Shown piece by piece: positions 7,190 through 14,189 of a stretch of DNA of 21,973 nt. The first letter of the stretch is position 1; each line of letters begins with the position of its first letter. The position numbers and the translations under genes are program-made. The notes beneath the pieces were generated by a model. The model saw nothing but the letters and a program-made list of their open reading frames with translations, ran no database searches and was not told where the DNA came from. The DNA comes from a virus, in IMG/VR virus record IMGVR_UViG_3300020057_000166, positions 1 through 21,973 of that record. One strand, 5' to 3'.

Positions 7190-7236
7190 GTCCTGCACCT
7201 TTTCAAATAGCCTTCACGAAAGAGTCACGCCCGGTT

Positions 7237-7301
7237 CGACTAATTGCCCACTATGCAGAAGAGAGCATGAAGCTGACCGTCGTTCCGAGTGCCCGTGTGG
7301 T
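7237..7301. repeat. Rearranged partial copy of queC at the dpdA 3' end
   Basis: Three adjacent blocks all match queC: 7237-7251 (direct, CGACTAATTGCCCAC, same as 6855-6869), 7249-7290 (inverted, 40/42 to 6902-6943), and 7289-7301 (direct, GTGCCCGTGTGGT, same as 6941-6953). The block carries the stop codon and last codons of dpdA. Direct flanks around an inverted core suggest replication template switching. Confidence 0.88.
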
Positions 7302-8033
7302 GGTTGTCCTGCCCTGCTGGCGACGGCAAGTCATGGGCAACCCATTTAATTCGGTCATCCGCTTTGCCCACTTCGCTCTCGCCCTCCGCTCAAGCCGCAA
7401 GTACCATTCAATCTCCGAACGAAGATCCTGACTTCCGCCGCGCACGCTCATATCTCCGTAGGACTTCCACTGCCCGAACTTACACGGACCAATCTCCCAG
7501 TTTGTCGCATCCACAGAATGCCACGGAACCGCAAGAACTTGCTTCTCGGACCCAAAGCCGAACCCGTGAATCCTGGCGGGCCACACGCGAGCGAAGCACT
7601 GCTCCACCCACTTCATCTTAGCCGCTCCGCGCAAAAGGGCGACACCTCCGAGAGCAATCTTTGGATAGTCCTTCGCGATGTGCTTGAGGTCCATCTCTGG
7701 GCTGCCACGATGAAAGGTAGGAATAGCGGGAACGCCGGCCTGCCACATTCGCTCACAGTTCTTGAGACTAGCCTGCGCGTCGCCTATCACGTCCAGAGAA
7801 AATACTTCTGTGAGCGTCTGGTCCTCGGCAAGCAGCCGCTTCGCCGTTTCGATGTACGCCTCTAGGCTTATCTCAATGCCGCTATAGTATACCGAAAATG
7901 CGCCAGAATCCAGCACCCAATCCCGGTATGCATAACGGTGCTGGTTCTTGAGGAAGCCAGCAAGATATGCGTATGACACGAGCAGCGCCGGTCTCGATTC
8001 TTGCGGAATCTGACTAGCACCATTCTTGCCCAT
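7251..8033 (-). CDS. dpdA: DpdA-like DNA-guanine transglycosylase (TGT family)
   Basis: 260 aa from the ATG at 8033 (MGKNGASQ), with AAGGTG about 13 nt upstream. DpdA swaps guanine in DNA for a 7-deazaguanine. TGT-like signatures are visible: DSGAFS (42-47, compare DSGGFQ), LDVIGD (80-85), KIALGGVAL (125-133, compare GGLAVGE), HGFGFG (156-161) and SVDATNWE (173-180), the last probably holding the nucleophilic Asp175. The frame is open to a TTG at 8174, but that extension crosses a G9 run and two direct repeats read in different frames, so it is probably not coding. The last ~16 residues come from an antisense copy of queC and are not family-like. The adjacent preQ0 genes support a DNA role; a tRNA-modifying TGT is less likely because the protein is short and phage-encoded. 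Confidence 0.88.
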   Translation of the reverse strand: MGKNGASQIPQESRPALLVSYAYLAGFLKNQHRYAYRDWVLDSGAFSVYYSGIEISLEAYIETAKRLLAEDQTLTEVFSLDVIGDAQASLKNCERMWQAGVPAIPTFHRGSPEMDLKHIAKDYPKIALGGVALLRGAAKMKWVEQCFARVWPARIHGFGFGSEKQVLAVPWHSVDATNWEIGPCKFGQWKSYGDMSVRGGSQDLRSEIEWYLRLERRARAKWAKRMTELNGLPMTCRRQQGRTTTTRALGTTVSFMLSSA

Positions 8034-8177
8034 CAACACATTATCACCTTGCGCCCCTGGTGCGTGCGCCAACCGTACCGAGAGTTCCTTCAAGGTTGAG
8101 TCACCAGAATTCCTGTCACGTGCAAACCCAACCGTACCGAGACTGCCACGTTGCCCCCCCCCTCTGGATGACAACCA
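8034..8177 (-). promoter_or_regulatory. Probable leader/regulatory region of dpdA
   Basis: About 144 bp between the ParB-like gene and the chosen dpdA start. It contains a G9 homopolymer (8154-8162) and two exact 15-bp direct repeats TCTCGGTACGGTTGG on the minus strand (8128-8142 and 8069-8083), 59 bp apart. Repeats of this kind can be operator or activator sites. A GATAAT hexamer lies just before the start, but no -35 box is correctly spaced, so no promoter is claimed. Confidence 0.4.
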
Positions 8178-8834
8178 TCATCCCGCAAGAAAATCGGCGC
8201 AGATTAGCTCGACTATTCTTCCATCGCTCGCCTCTTCTCCAGCGTCGGGTGTTGCCTTCTCTTTCGCTCTATCGAAGACCGCGCGCTGTTCCTTCGTCAG
8301 CTTGATTGGATCACCCATCAGAACATGCTCATCGAACGCCTCGACCAACGCCGGAGCCCACTCGGCCTTCAGCAGATTCTCAAGCTCGTGGTCGTCGTAC
8401 CCGGTCAGGGTCTTGTCCATGTCTTCGGCCATCTCTTTGAGCAGCACTCCAAGAACTTGATAATCCGTCTCCGCAAGCTCCGCGATCCGGTTGTCCGCGA
8501 CAAGATGAGCCCACTCATCCGCCTCATTCGCGAACTCCTGAACGTCAACCGGCACGCGCTCCTCGCCAAGCGATATCGCCGCCGAGAGTCGAGCGTGTCC
8601 AGCCACTACGAAACCGGACCGCGCGCTCACCACTACCGGCGACCGCCAGCCCTGATGCTTCACGATCTTGGCAAGTAGCTCGATCTGCTTCTCTGGGTGC
8701 TGGTTCGGATTCCTCGGGTGAGGAACGAGAGCCGTCACCTCGCGCATCTCTTTATACGAACATCGGACCGCAACACCGGGCTTCTTCTTCACCACCGCCT
8801 TCTGTTTCTTGGCCGGTCGTTTCTTGACGCTCAT
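8178..8834 (-). CDS. ParB/Srx-fold protein
   Basis: 218 aa. After a Lys-rich N-terminus (1-20), a ParB N-terminal-like domain is visible: VPHPRNPNQHPEKQIELLAK (about 37-56), HQGWRSPVVVSARSGFVVAGHARLSAA (60-86) with the GHxR nucleotide-binding motif at 79-82, then VPVDVQEF. In phages this domain is often found alone, or fused to DNA methyltransferases, and may bind or cleave DNA or hydrolyse CTP. No methyltransferase or HTH domain follows; the C-terminus is helical. It is coupled (ATGA) to the small-terminase-like gene and stands next to dpdA, so a role in DNA modification or packaging is possible but unproven. Confidence 0.82.
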   Translation of the reverse strand: MSVKKRPAKKQKAVVKKKPGVAVRCSYKEMREVTALVPHPRNPNQHPEKQIELLAKIVKHQGWRSPVVVSARSGFVVAGHARLSAAISLGEERVPVDVQEFANEADEWAHLVADNRIAELAETDYQVLGVLLKEMAEDMDKTLTGYDDHELENLLKAEWAPALVEAFDEHVLMGDPIKLTKEQRAVFDRAKEKATPDAGEEASDGRIVELICADFLAG

Positions 8835-9310
8835 TCCGCCCCCGCACTCTCACCGTCTTCAACCAAGGACTGGATGTTCAGATCCGGGAAGATCGCCGAC
8901 AAAGCCTGCCGCGCCTCCTCGTCCGTTTCGATCTTAACTGACACCCGGTCATTCTGCCCAAGGATCGTCTTGCCCGTCCACACCAGCATCGTGCCCTGAG
9001 CTGCGTGGCCGTCCGTCAGCGCCACCACTATCTGCTTCCGGCGCAGGCTGATATTCAGATCCGCCCGTCCACCCTCTATGGCTTCTTGCACCCCAAACTG
9101 ATCCTTGATCCGATGCGCGAGTGTGTGATCCTCCATCCCCATCGCCCGCGCCATTTCCCATCGTCTTGCTCCCACATTCGCCATCCTTCGAAGCTCGGCG
9201 ATCTGCTCGACCGTGAGCATCTTCCTGGGTCGCCCGTTGATCGGGCCAGGTCCGTATCGTCTCTTGTTACCTTTGGCCTTGTCTGAGCCGGTAACTTTTC
9301 CCTTATTCAT
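8831..9310 (-). CDS. HTH DNA-binding protein, putative terminase small subunit
   Basis: 159 aa. A basic N-terminus (1-30) precedes a helix-turn-helix-like region, LTVEQIAELRRMANVGARRWEMARAMGM (about 32-59). The next part, RRKQIVVALTDGHAAQGTMLVWTGKTILGQND (90-121), resembles the conserved helical core of many phage small-terminase-like proteins (MLIW.GK..LGQ.D). Small terminases recognise the packaging site and hand DNA to TerL. TerL lies in the same operon but is separated by the ParB-like gene and the five-gene deazaguanine cassette, which looks inserted into the packaging module. Assignment is by motif resemblance only. Confidence 0.65.
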   Translation of the reverse strand: MNKGKVTGSDKAKGNKRRYGPGPINGRPRKMLTVEQIAELRRMANVGARRWEMARAMGMEDHTLAHRIKDQFGVQEAIEGGRADLNISLRRKQIVVALTDGHAAQGTMLVWTGKTILGQNDRVSVKIETDEEARQALSAIFPDLNIQSLVEDGESAGAE

Positions 9311-9380
9311 TTGGTTTCCGTTCTTTTATGTACTTGAGGCTGAACGGGTTGACCGTTGCTGTGCTCTTTGCGATACGACG

Positions 9381-9491
9381 TTACTTTTTACCAACTCCAG
9401 CCTCCGCCATCAATGTCGCCAAAGCGGATCCGACCAGATAGGCAATCGCGACTGCTCCGACAACGACGTAGTCCTTCAATTTCTTCTTCAT
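9381..9491 (-). CDS. Small membrane peptide, 36 aa
   Basis: MKKKLKDYVVVGAVAIAYLVGSALATLM... starts at the ATG at 9491, behind an AGGAAGG Shine-Dalgarno. It has a charged N-terminus (KKKLK) and one hydrophobic helix (about residues 8-28), so it should insert in the inner membrane with the N-terminus inside. It fills an otherwise empty gap between the 114-aa gene and the HTH gene. Tiny one-helix phage proteins can be holins, pinholins or antiholins, but nothing here decides this. Confidence 0.55.
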   Translation of the reverse strand: MKKKLKDYVVVGAVAIAYLVGSALATLMAEAGVGKK

Positions 9492-9517
9492 CGCCTATTC
9501 GCCTTCCTGCTGGCCTT

Positions 9518-9862
9518 TCATTCGGGAAGCCTCGCGACAGCCTCGACGACCAATAGCCCAACGAACAAACATCGCTCACTCCCGAGGTCCGTGCGCCAAG
9601 CATCTATGATGTAGGTGGCCGGTTCGATCACGGCGCTCTCTGCGGCAGTGATCGGTCCAGCGAAGGTTCCGCTTATCTCGTTCGTGTGGGTGCAAGTGAC
9701 TGGGCCCACCAGCTTGGTCGTCGTGTTTGGCGAGCGCAGGGTTGGAGAGCGCGCTACCGTCATCTTAATCGTCCACCCGGTGATGTTTGTTGCGGTCGTG
9801 AAGGCGAAAGGAATTGTGACCGATTCGCCGCGGCAGATCGTGATGGTTCCTGTCTCAGCCAT
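9518..9862 (-). CDS. Beta-sandwich virion-associated protein (BppU N-terminal-like), 114 aa
   Basis: The pattern RGESVTIPFAFTTATNITGWTIKMTVARS, then a middle with GTFAGPITAAESAVIEPATYIIDAWRTDLGSERCLFVGLLVVEAVARLP, is typical of small phage beta-sandwich proteins related to the baseplate upper protein N-terminal domain. These are usually virion or adsorption-apparatus parts. Start at the ATG at 9862, behind a GGGGG-containing ribosome site. It lies downstream of the fibre-like protein, which fits an adsorption role. Resemblance is by pattern, not by a search. Confidence 0.6.
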   Translation of the reverse strand: MAETGTITICRGESVTIPFAFTTATNITGWTIKMTVARSPTLRSPNTTTKLVGPVTCTHTNEISGTFAGPITAAESAVIEPATYIIDAWRTDLGSERCLFVGLLVVEAVARLPE

Positions 9863-9875
9863 GGTGTGGTACCCC

Positions 9876-10037
9876 CTATGAAACCGGAACGGAGGAAATA
9901 ATCGCGATTGAGGCTCCGGCCGTCAGTATCACGGCGATACTCACCGACATCGTCGCGTGAATGCGCGGTTCGAAGACGTTCGGGGCGAAGAAGACGTTCG
10001 GGTCGAAGACGTTCGGGTCGAAGACGGGATCAGCCAT
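9876..10037 (-). CDS. Small membrane peptide with FDPNV repeats, 53 aa
   Basis: The ATG at 10037 begins MADPVFDPNVFDPNVFFAPN. The N-terminal third is a tandem repeat of FDPNV-like units, and the C-terminal half (about 30-52) is a hydrophobic, probably membrane-spanning helix (SVSIAVILTAGASIAIIS). It occupies the gap between the 131-aa and 114-aa genes in the same direction. No strong ribosome-binding site is seen. Unknown family; the repeat may have grown by slippage. Confidence 0.5.
   Translation of the reverse strand: MADPVFDPNVFDPNVFFAPNVFEPRIHATMSVSIAVILTAGASIAIISSVPVS
9970..10027 (-). repeat. 15-bp tandem repeat (GAAGACGTTCGGGTC-like)
   Basis: Four imperfect copies of a 15-bp unit encode the (F)DPNVF repeats of the 53-aa peptide. 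One copy carries a 3-bp in-frame insertion, so the reading frame has been kept. Confidence 0.85.
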
Positions 10038-10048
10038 GCGCTACCGAT

Positions 10049-10444
10049 CTACCGGCAAACCGCTCCAGGGATCGCCTGACAGATGGTGAGAAGCGCGGCC
10101 GGGCCTTTGGTGGCAAGGGCGGCGTTTATGGCTTCGATTCGCGCGGCCTTGAGTCTGTCCATCTTGGCGGCGGTTACCTGCGCTTGCTGAGCCCGGGCGA
10201 AAAGGAGATCCGATCCAAAGTGCTTCTCCGCCGGGAGTCGGCCGTCGGTGCAAGGGCTCACCGAGTGGGACACGCACCACGCGGTCAGGACATCGGCGTC
10301 AAGGCATCCATCATCGAGGCCCTCACGGTTGCATACGTTGTCCTTGTAGGTCTGGTGTGCGGCGGCCACGGCATCAGCAAGGGTCTGAGACTGAGCCGGA
10401 AGCACCAGCGCGAGAAGGAGAAGGGAGAGGGAAAGTTTCTTCAT
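10049..10444 (-). CDS. Exported Cys-rich hypothetical protein, 131 aa
   Basis: A classic Sec signal peptide, MKKLSLSLLLLALVLPAQSQ, probably cut near residue 18-20, precedes a soluble helical domain with six cysteines in the mature part (C38, C47, C57, C65, then two near the C-terminus). These could form disulphides in the periplasm. Start at the ATG at 10444 with GAGG about 6 nt upstream. It directly follows the signal-peptide-bearing fibre-like gene. No family recognised; an exported phage protein that acts on the host envelope is a reasonable guess. Confidence 0.65.
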   Translation of the reverse strand: MKKLSLSLLLLALVLPAQSQTLADAVAAAHQTYKDNVCNREGLDDGCLDADVLTAWCVSHSVSPCTDGRLPAEKHFGSDLLFARAQQAQVTAAKMDRLKAARIEAINAALATKGPAALLTICQAIPGAVCR

Positions 10445-10453
10445 GGTGGGCCT

Positions 10454-12880
10454 CTATTGACAGGTGACCGCTCCTGCGCCATGGCTTTTCACGATGGCGT
10501 AGAGGGTGACGGTGGTGGGGACGATGGTGGTGAAAACTGGAGTGACCTTGAGCGAGATCGTGGGCGACGTGCCGGTCGCAGTAAATCCGATGGTGGCCGA
10601 GCCCGAGTTGTTCGCCGAGCTCGATGCCGTGACAGTCGGAGTTGAGACGGTCATCACGGTGGCCTTGTTGACAAAGGCGAGGTTCGCCGACTGCGTTTCC
10701 GAGTCGAAGTTCGTTCCATCGGTAGCCGTGAGGGAGAGTTCAACCGACGCGCCACCGCCCGAGTTTGAGGCGAGAGCGATGGTGGCGAATGTGGTGGCTG
10801 TCGCGCTGGTGTTGCTCAGAATCTTTGAAGCGCATACCGTGAAGGCATTGGCTGTAGTCTGAGCCGTGGTGCCTGTCGCCTTGGTCAATGCCCGGTTGAT
10901 GTTGTTCTGGTTCACGCCCGTGCCGGTTCCGATCTGAGAGCCAAGGGTAAGGCTAGATGCCGCGATGTCCGTTCCCGTGATGCCGTCGTGGGCCTTTAGG
11001 GTCTGCGCGACTGGAGAGCCGTTGACATCTACGCCAAGCTGGATAGCTGCCGCAGCGTCTTTCATAAAAAAAGCATTTGGGCCGGTGGTAATAAGTCCCG
11101 AAGCATTTGTGCCCCACCCTATTTTCAGATTTGTAGTCCCGACCAGTCCTTCCCCAGACCAGTTCATGCCAATACAATATGTAGCTGCATCAGTACAGAG
11201 GCTCACTATTCCTTGGGAGGATGTGTAGTAAAGACCGGCGCTTAAATCTCCGGTCACGAATCCGTAGGCAGGAGTACCCGCCGTGGTATTTCTGACGCCA
11301 CGAATCGAGACTAGTGGGGTAATGGCGGTATTCGAAATGGTCAGAGTACTCGCCAAGGACTGCGGCGTCGTGCTGGATGCGCCTATCGTGGGCGTCTTTA
11401 TAATCACCGCAGGCGATGCGCCCGCGCCCGTGCCGATGCCCGAGGCGAGGCTGAGGCTCGCGCCCGCGATGTCCGTTCCCGTGATGCCGTTGTGGGCCTT
11501 TAGGGTCTGCGCGACTGGAGAGCCGTTGACATCTACGCCAAGTTGGAGGGTTGGTGATGGTATCGAGAGCGTGATCGCACCCGTAGAACCGCTCGCGGCA
11601 ATCTGGTTCGCGGTCCCCGTGATCGTCGTCGGGAGCGCCGTGCATGTCTCCACGACGCCCGATGCATCGACCCCAAGCGGGAACTGATCCGCTGAGCAGT
11701 TCGCACCGTTCGCAGCGAGGGCAGTGGCGGTCCCAGCGTTGCCGGTCGTGCTGCCCGATGAACCGGTAACGTTCCCTGTCACGTTGCCCGAGAATGTCCC
11801 CGTGGTCGTGCCGGGGAGGGTCGGGGATGATGGTATCGAGAGCGTGATCGCACCCGTAGAACCGCTCGCGGCAATCTGGTTCGCGGTCCCCGTGATCGTT
11901 GTTGGCAGCGCCGTGCAAGTCTCAACCGCACCCGAGGCATTGACCCCAAGCGGGAACTGACCCGCCGAGCAGTTGGTCCCGTTCGCAGCGAGAGCGGTAG
12001 CGGTCGCGGCATTTCCGGTCGTTGATCCGGATGAGCCGCTTACGTTGCCTGTCACGTTGCCCGAAAATGTGCCCGTGGTGGTGCCCGGAAGCGTCGGACT
12101 GGTCGGGATTGAGAGCGTGATCCCGCCGGTCGCTGCGCTGGCCGTGATCTGGTTCGCGGTCCCCGTGATCGTTGTTGGCAGCGCCGTGCAAGTCTCAACC
12201 GCACCTGAGGCATCGACCCCAAGCGGGAACTGACCCGCCGAGCAGTTGGTCCCGTTCGCAGCGAGAGCGATAGCCGTCGCGGCTGATGTGGCGGAGGTCG
12301 CATTCGACGCCAGGATGGACGAGTGGCACGCCTGCCCGCCCGCACCATCCCCGTTGATCCCCACGAGGCGCAGGAGGACATCAGCCTTCGCGGCCGTCGC
12401 CACAGAGACGGAGGAGGAAACGGCGATAGCGATGGCATCGACCGCGACCGAAGGCCCTGACGCGCTGTCAAGGTAGGCCCACCCGCTCGCGCCCGTGGTG
12501 TCCGTCGTGTACTGGAGCCGCAGGGCAGACGTAGCCGCGCCTGCCGCGATCACCTGAGTCGTGAGCCGAATGGTCGATGTGTTGGCGAGGTTCGCACGCC
12601 AGCGGTACGTGGTCACCCCGCAGAACTCCGTGAGAGCGGCGGGTTGAATGGGCCACACGATCCCGGTGGGCACGCTAGCGATCAGGATCGCAGGCACGGT
12701 ATGCGCAGCGTTCCACTCATCCTTCGAGACTTTCGTCGCATCGCCGCCCTGGGGCATCCCGCTCACGAATGCATGGATGACGTTTTGGGTCGCCTCAATT
12801 CGGATCGCGCCGAATTGGGGGTCGGTCGCGAAGGCAGGCACCGCGACGAGAACCCCTAATAGCGCCGCCAGAATCTTCAT
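10454..12880 (-). CDS. Large repeat-rich fibre-like protein with signal peptide, 808 aa
   Basis: Starts at the ATG at 12880 with a strong AGAGGGGGA site, in an ATGA overlap with the previous gene. A signal peptide (MKILAALLGVLVAVPAFA) is followed by a short N-terminal domain, then three copies of a 91-residue repeat (LAANGTNCSAGQFPLGV...TGTFSGNVTGNV at about 206, 297 and 388, the last shortened). Two copies of QLGVDVNGSPVAQTLKAH (446-475 and 614-643) flank a central region (about 490-613), and a Ser/Thr-rich beta-type C-terminal domain ends the chain. The composition (Gly, Thr, Ser, Ala, Asn) resembles phage tail fibre or appendage proteins. A cleavable signal peptide is odd for a virion protein, since these normally assemble in the cytoplasm; it may be a surface-exported protein instead. 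Confidence 0.7.
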   Translation of the reverse strand: MKILAALLGVLVAVPAFATDPQFGAIRIEATQNVIHAFVSGMPQGGDATKVSKDEWNAAHTVPAILIASVPTGIVWPIQPAALTEFCGVTTYRWRANLANTSTIRLTTQVIAAGAATSALRLQYTTDTTGASGWAYLDSASGPSVAVDAIAIAVSSSVSVATAAKADVLLRLVGINGDGAGGQACHSSILASNATSATSAATAIALAANGTNCSAGQFPLGVDASGAVETCTALPTTITGTANQITASAATGGITLSIPTSPTLPGTTTGTFSGNVTGNVSGSSGSTTGNAATATALAANGTNCSAGQFPLGVNASGAVETCTALPTTITGTANQIAASGSTGAITLSIPSSPTLPGTTTGTFSGNVTGNVTGSSGSTTGNAGTATALAANGANCSADQFPLGVDASGVVETCTALPTTITGTANQIAASGSTGAITLSIPSPTLQLGVDVNGSPVAQTLKAHNGITGTDIAGASLSLASGIGTGAGASPAVIIKTPTIGASSTTPQSLASTLTISNTAITPLVSIRGVRNTTAGTPAYGFVTGDLSAGLYYTSSQGIVSLCTDAATYCIGMNWSGEGLVGTTNLKIGWGTNASGLITTGPNAFFMKDAAAAIQLGVDVNGSPVAQTLKAHDGITGTDIAASSLTLGSQIGTGTGVNQNNINRALTKATGTTAQTTANAFTVCASKILSNTSATATTFATIALASNSGGGASVELSLTATDGTNFDSETQSANLAFVNKATVMTVSTPTVTASSSANNSGSATIGFTATGTSPTISLKVTPVFTTIVPTTVTLYAIVKSHGAGAVTCQ
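10952..11041 (-). repeat. Repeat block B, second copy (about 90 bp)
   Basis: Encodes QLGVDVNGSPVAQTLKAHDG and following residues (614-643). It matches the first copy at about 11456-11545 (446-475) almost exactly in DNA. Confidence 0.88.
11546..12280 (-). repeat. Three 273-bp tandem repeats in the fibre-like gene
   Basis: A 273-bp unit (91 codons) is repeated with high DNA identity, the third copy truncated. Conserved anchors are CCGTTCGCAGCGAG at about 11706, 11979 and 12252. The near identity at DNA level points to recent duplication or gene conversion. Confidence 0.9.
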
Positions 12881-13224
12881 GCGTTGTTCCCCCTCTTGCT
12901 CCCTGTTGCTAGGTCAATCGCGACCAGTTGCAGATTCTTCACCGCCACGCGCAGCTCCAGCACCAGTTCCCGAATCTGCGCCCCGTGACTCTGTTGCTCC
13001 TGCTTGAGCAGTGCAATCGAGGTCCTATTATCGGCATCGCTCACCATAAGCTTTTCGATCCGCTGCTCATTGATTCCGACCTGCCGCCGATTGACAGCCC
13101 AAGAAGTTACGATCGCAACAAAGACGGTGCCGATGGCGACCCAAAGTTTCGGATCATTGAACGTGTCGACGGAGACGATGGCGAGGTCGAACAAGGCGAC
13201 GGTGAGGATGGCGAGGTCTAACAC
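12877..13224 (-). CDS. Membrane-anchored coiled-coil protein, possible inner spanin
   Basis: 115 aa from a GTG at 13224, just after the stop of the preceding gene. Two hydrophobic stretches (about 1-19 and 26-43, PKLWVAIGTVFVAIVTSWAV) precede a long helical, coiled-coil-prone C-terminal half (about 45-105). This is the layout of phage inner-membrane spanins (Rz-like) and some holin-associated proteins. Candidate outer-membrane lipoprotein partners lie about 2 kb upstream in the same operon. The first hydrophobic stretch contains a repeated LDLAI/FDLAI element. Function is inferred from topology and neighbourhood only. Confidence 0.5.
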   Translation of the reverse strand: MLDLAILTVALFDLAIVSVDTFNDPKLWVAIGTVFVAIVTSWAVNRRQVGINEQRIEKLMVSDADNRTSIALLKQEQQSHGAQIRELVLELRVAVKNLQLVAIDLATGSKRGNNA

Positions 13225-13228
13225 GGCT

Positions 13229-14188
13229 TCAGAACTTCCATCTCTTCAAGCGTGCGCTGATGCCGAACCGCACCGTGTAGGGCTTCGCGGCGAAACGGGA
13301 GGCCTCAAGCGGGATTGCCACGTCGCCGAACCACGAGGCACCGTCGTTGATCTCGTAGACTGCCGAGCCGAGGAACGCTAAGCCGCCAACGGGGCCGTGA
13401 TGCCCCACCGACGCAATGATGTAGCCGCGATTTTGCACATCGAACCGTGCACCACCAGCGACCGTCCACAGTCTCGGATCGGTAGGCTCAATGTTAGCGT
13501 CACGATCCCATGTCACGCCAGAAAATGCAAGAACCGAAAAGCCAGAGCCTACGTCCTTGCGACCGCCGGCGAAAGCCTCCACTGAGCGAAATGTCTGGAT
13601 GTCCAGTACATCGCCCTCCGTCGGGCTGTCCTGGGTGCGCGTGTAGTCCACTCGGGCGAATGCCGTAATGCCCTCCGGGGCTGGCACACTCAGCGACACA
13701 CGACACACAAAGTCCCTATGGTCAGGCTCGCCGCGCGAGGCGAACTGCATAGCACCGCAGTAGAGAGCACCGGAGGCGGCGGCGGGTGATTGCGCGGAGG
13801 CGGCGGCGGGTGATTGCGCGAAGGCTCCGGAGGGTAGGAGAGCCAGGAGTACAATCACGCCCACCTTATTGGCCGCGTCGATGGGTTTGTTGTTGTGCTT
13901 CCAGAAATTCATGAGCGCGACCGACGCGCCGCGCGCGACGAGTACGATGATACCAACATAGGCACCATTGATCCCGACACCAGCGAGGAGGGCCTCAAGG
14001 GCCTGCCCGTCGGAGAGCCCCATGCCCACCGCGTAGATGACCGCGTAAAGCAGAAACGCTCCGATGGCCTGCGCGCCCTTGACCAAACTGACCTTAGGAT
14101 CTGCTCCCATTTTCGTCTCCTTGTCGTATTGATTCGCCGCCCGCGATATCGCGAGGCCCGTCTTGAGTTTCTCGATCATGCCAGGCAT
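13229..14188 (-). CDS. Membrane protein fused to a secreted beta-rich domain
   Basis: 319 aa if started at the ATG at 14188. The ATG at 14110 (MGADPKVSLVK) has a much better Shine-Dalgarno (AAGGAG, 7 nt upstream), giving 293 aa, and may be the real start. The N-terminal ~100 residues contain two or three hydrophobic helices (about 39-57 and 63-95). Next comes a second signal-peptide-like segment (about 108-125, VGVIVLLALLPSGAFA-QS), a duplicated AQSPAAAS linker, and a domain of alternating strands ending in ...YTVRFGISARLKRWKF, a C-terminal phenylalanine as in outer-membrane barrels. It looks like a holin-like membrane protein joined to an exported beta-barrel protein. No family recognised. 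Confidence 0.6.
   Translation of the reverse strand: MPGMIEKLKTGLAISRAANQYDKETKMGADPKVSLVKGAQAIGAFLLYAVIYAVGMGLSDGQALEALLAGVGINGAYVGIIVLVARGASVALMNFWKHNNKPIDAANKVGVIVLLALLPSGAFAQSPAAASAQSPAAASGALYCGAMQFASRGEPDHRDFVCRVSLSVPAPEGITAFARVDYTRTQDSPTEGDVLDIQTFRSVEAFAGGRKDVGSGFSVLAFSGVTWDRDANIEPTDPRLWTVAGGARFDVQNRGYIIASVGHHGPVGGLAFLGSAVYEINDGASWFGDVAIPLEASRFAAKPYTVRFGISARLKRWKF
13772..13819 (-). repeat. Perfect 24-bp tandem duplication
   Basis: Positions 13772-13795 and 13796-13819 are identical. They encode AQSPAAAS twice in the linker between the membrane part and the beta-rich part of the fused protein. Confidence 0.92.
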
Positions 14189-14189
14189 G

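Noticed and set aside
8034-8174. N-terminal 47 residues of the extended dpdA frame
   Set aside because: TTG start, G9 run, and repeated DNA read in two different frames; it lacks TGT-family resemblance.
9908-10645. Plus-strand 245-aa frame
   Set aside because: Arg/Gly-rich low-complexity product antisense to signal-peptide-bearing genes.
11190-11918. Minus-strand 242-aa frame within the fibre-like gene
   Set aside because: Alternative frame kept open by the repeats; His/Arg/Asp-biased composition unlike a real protein.
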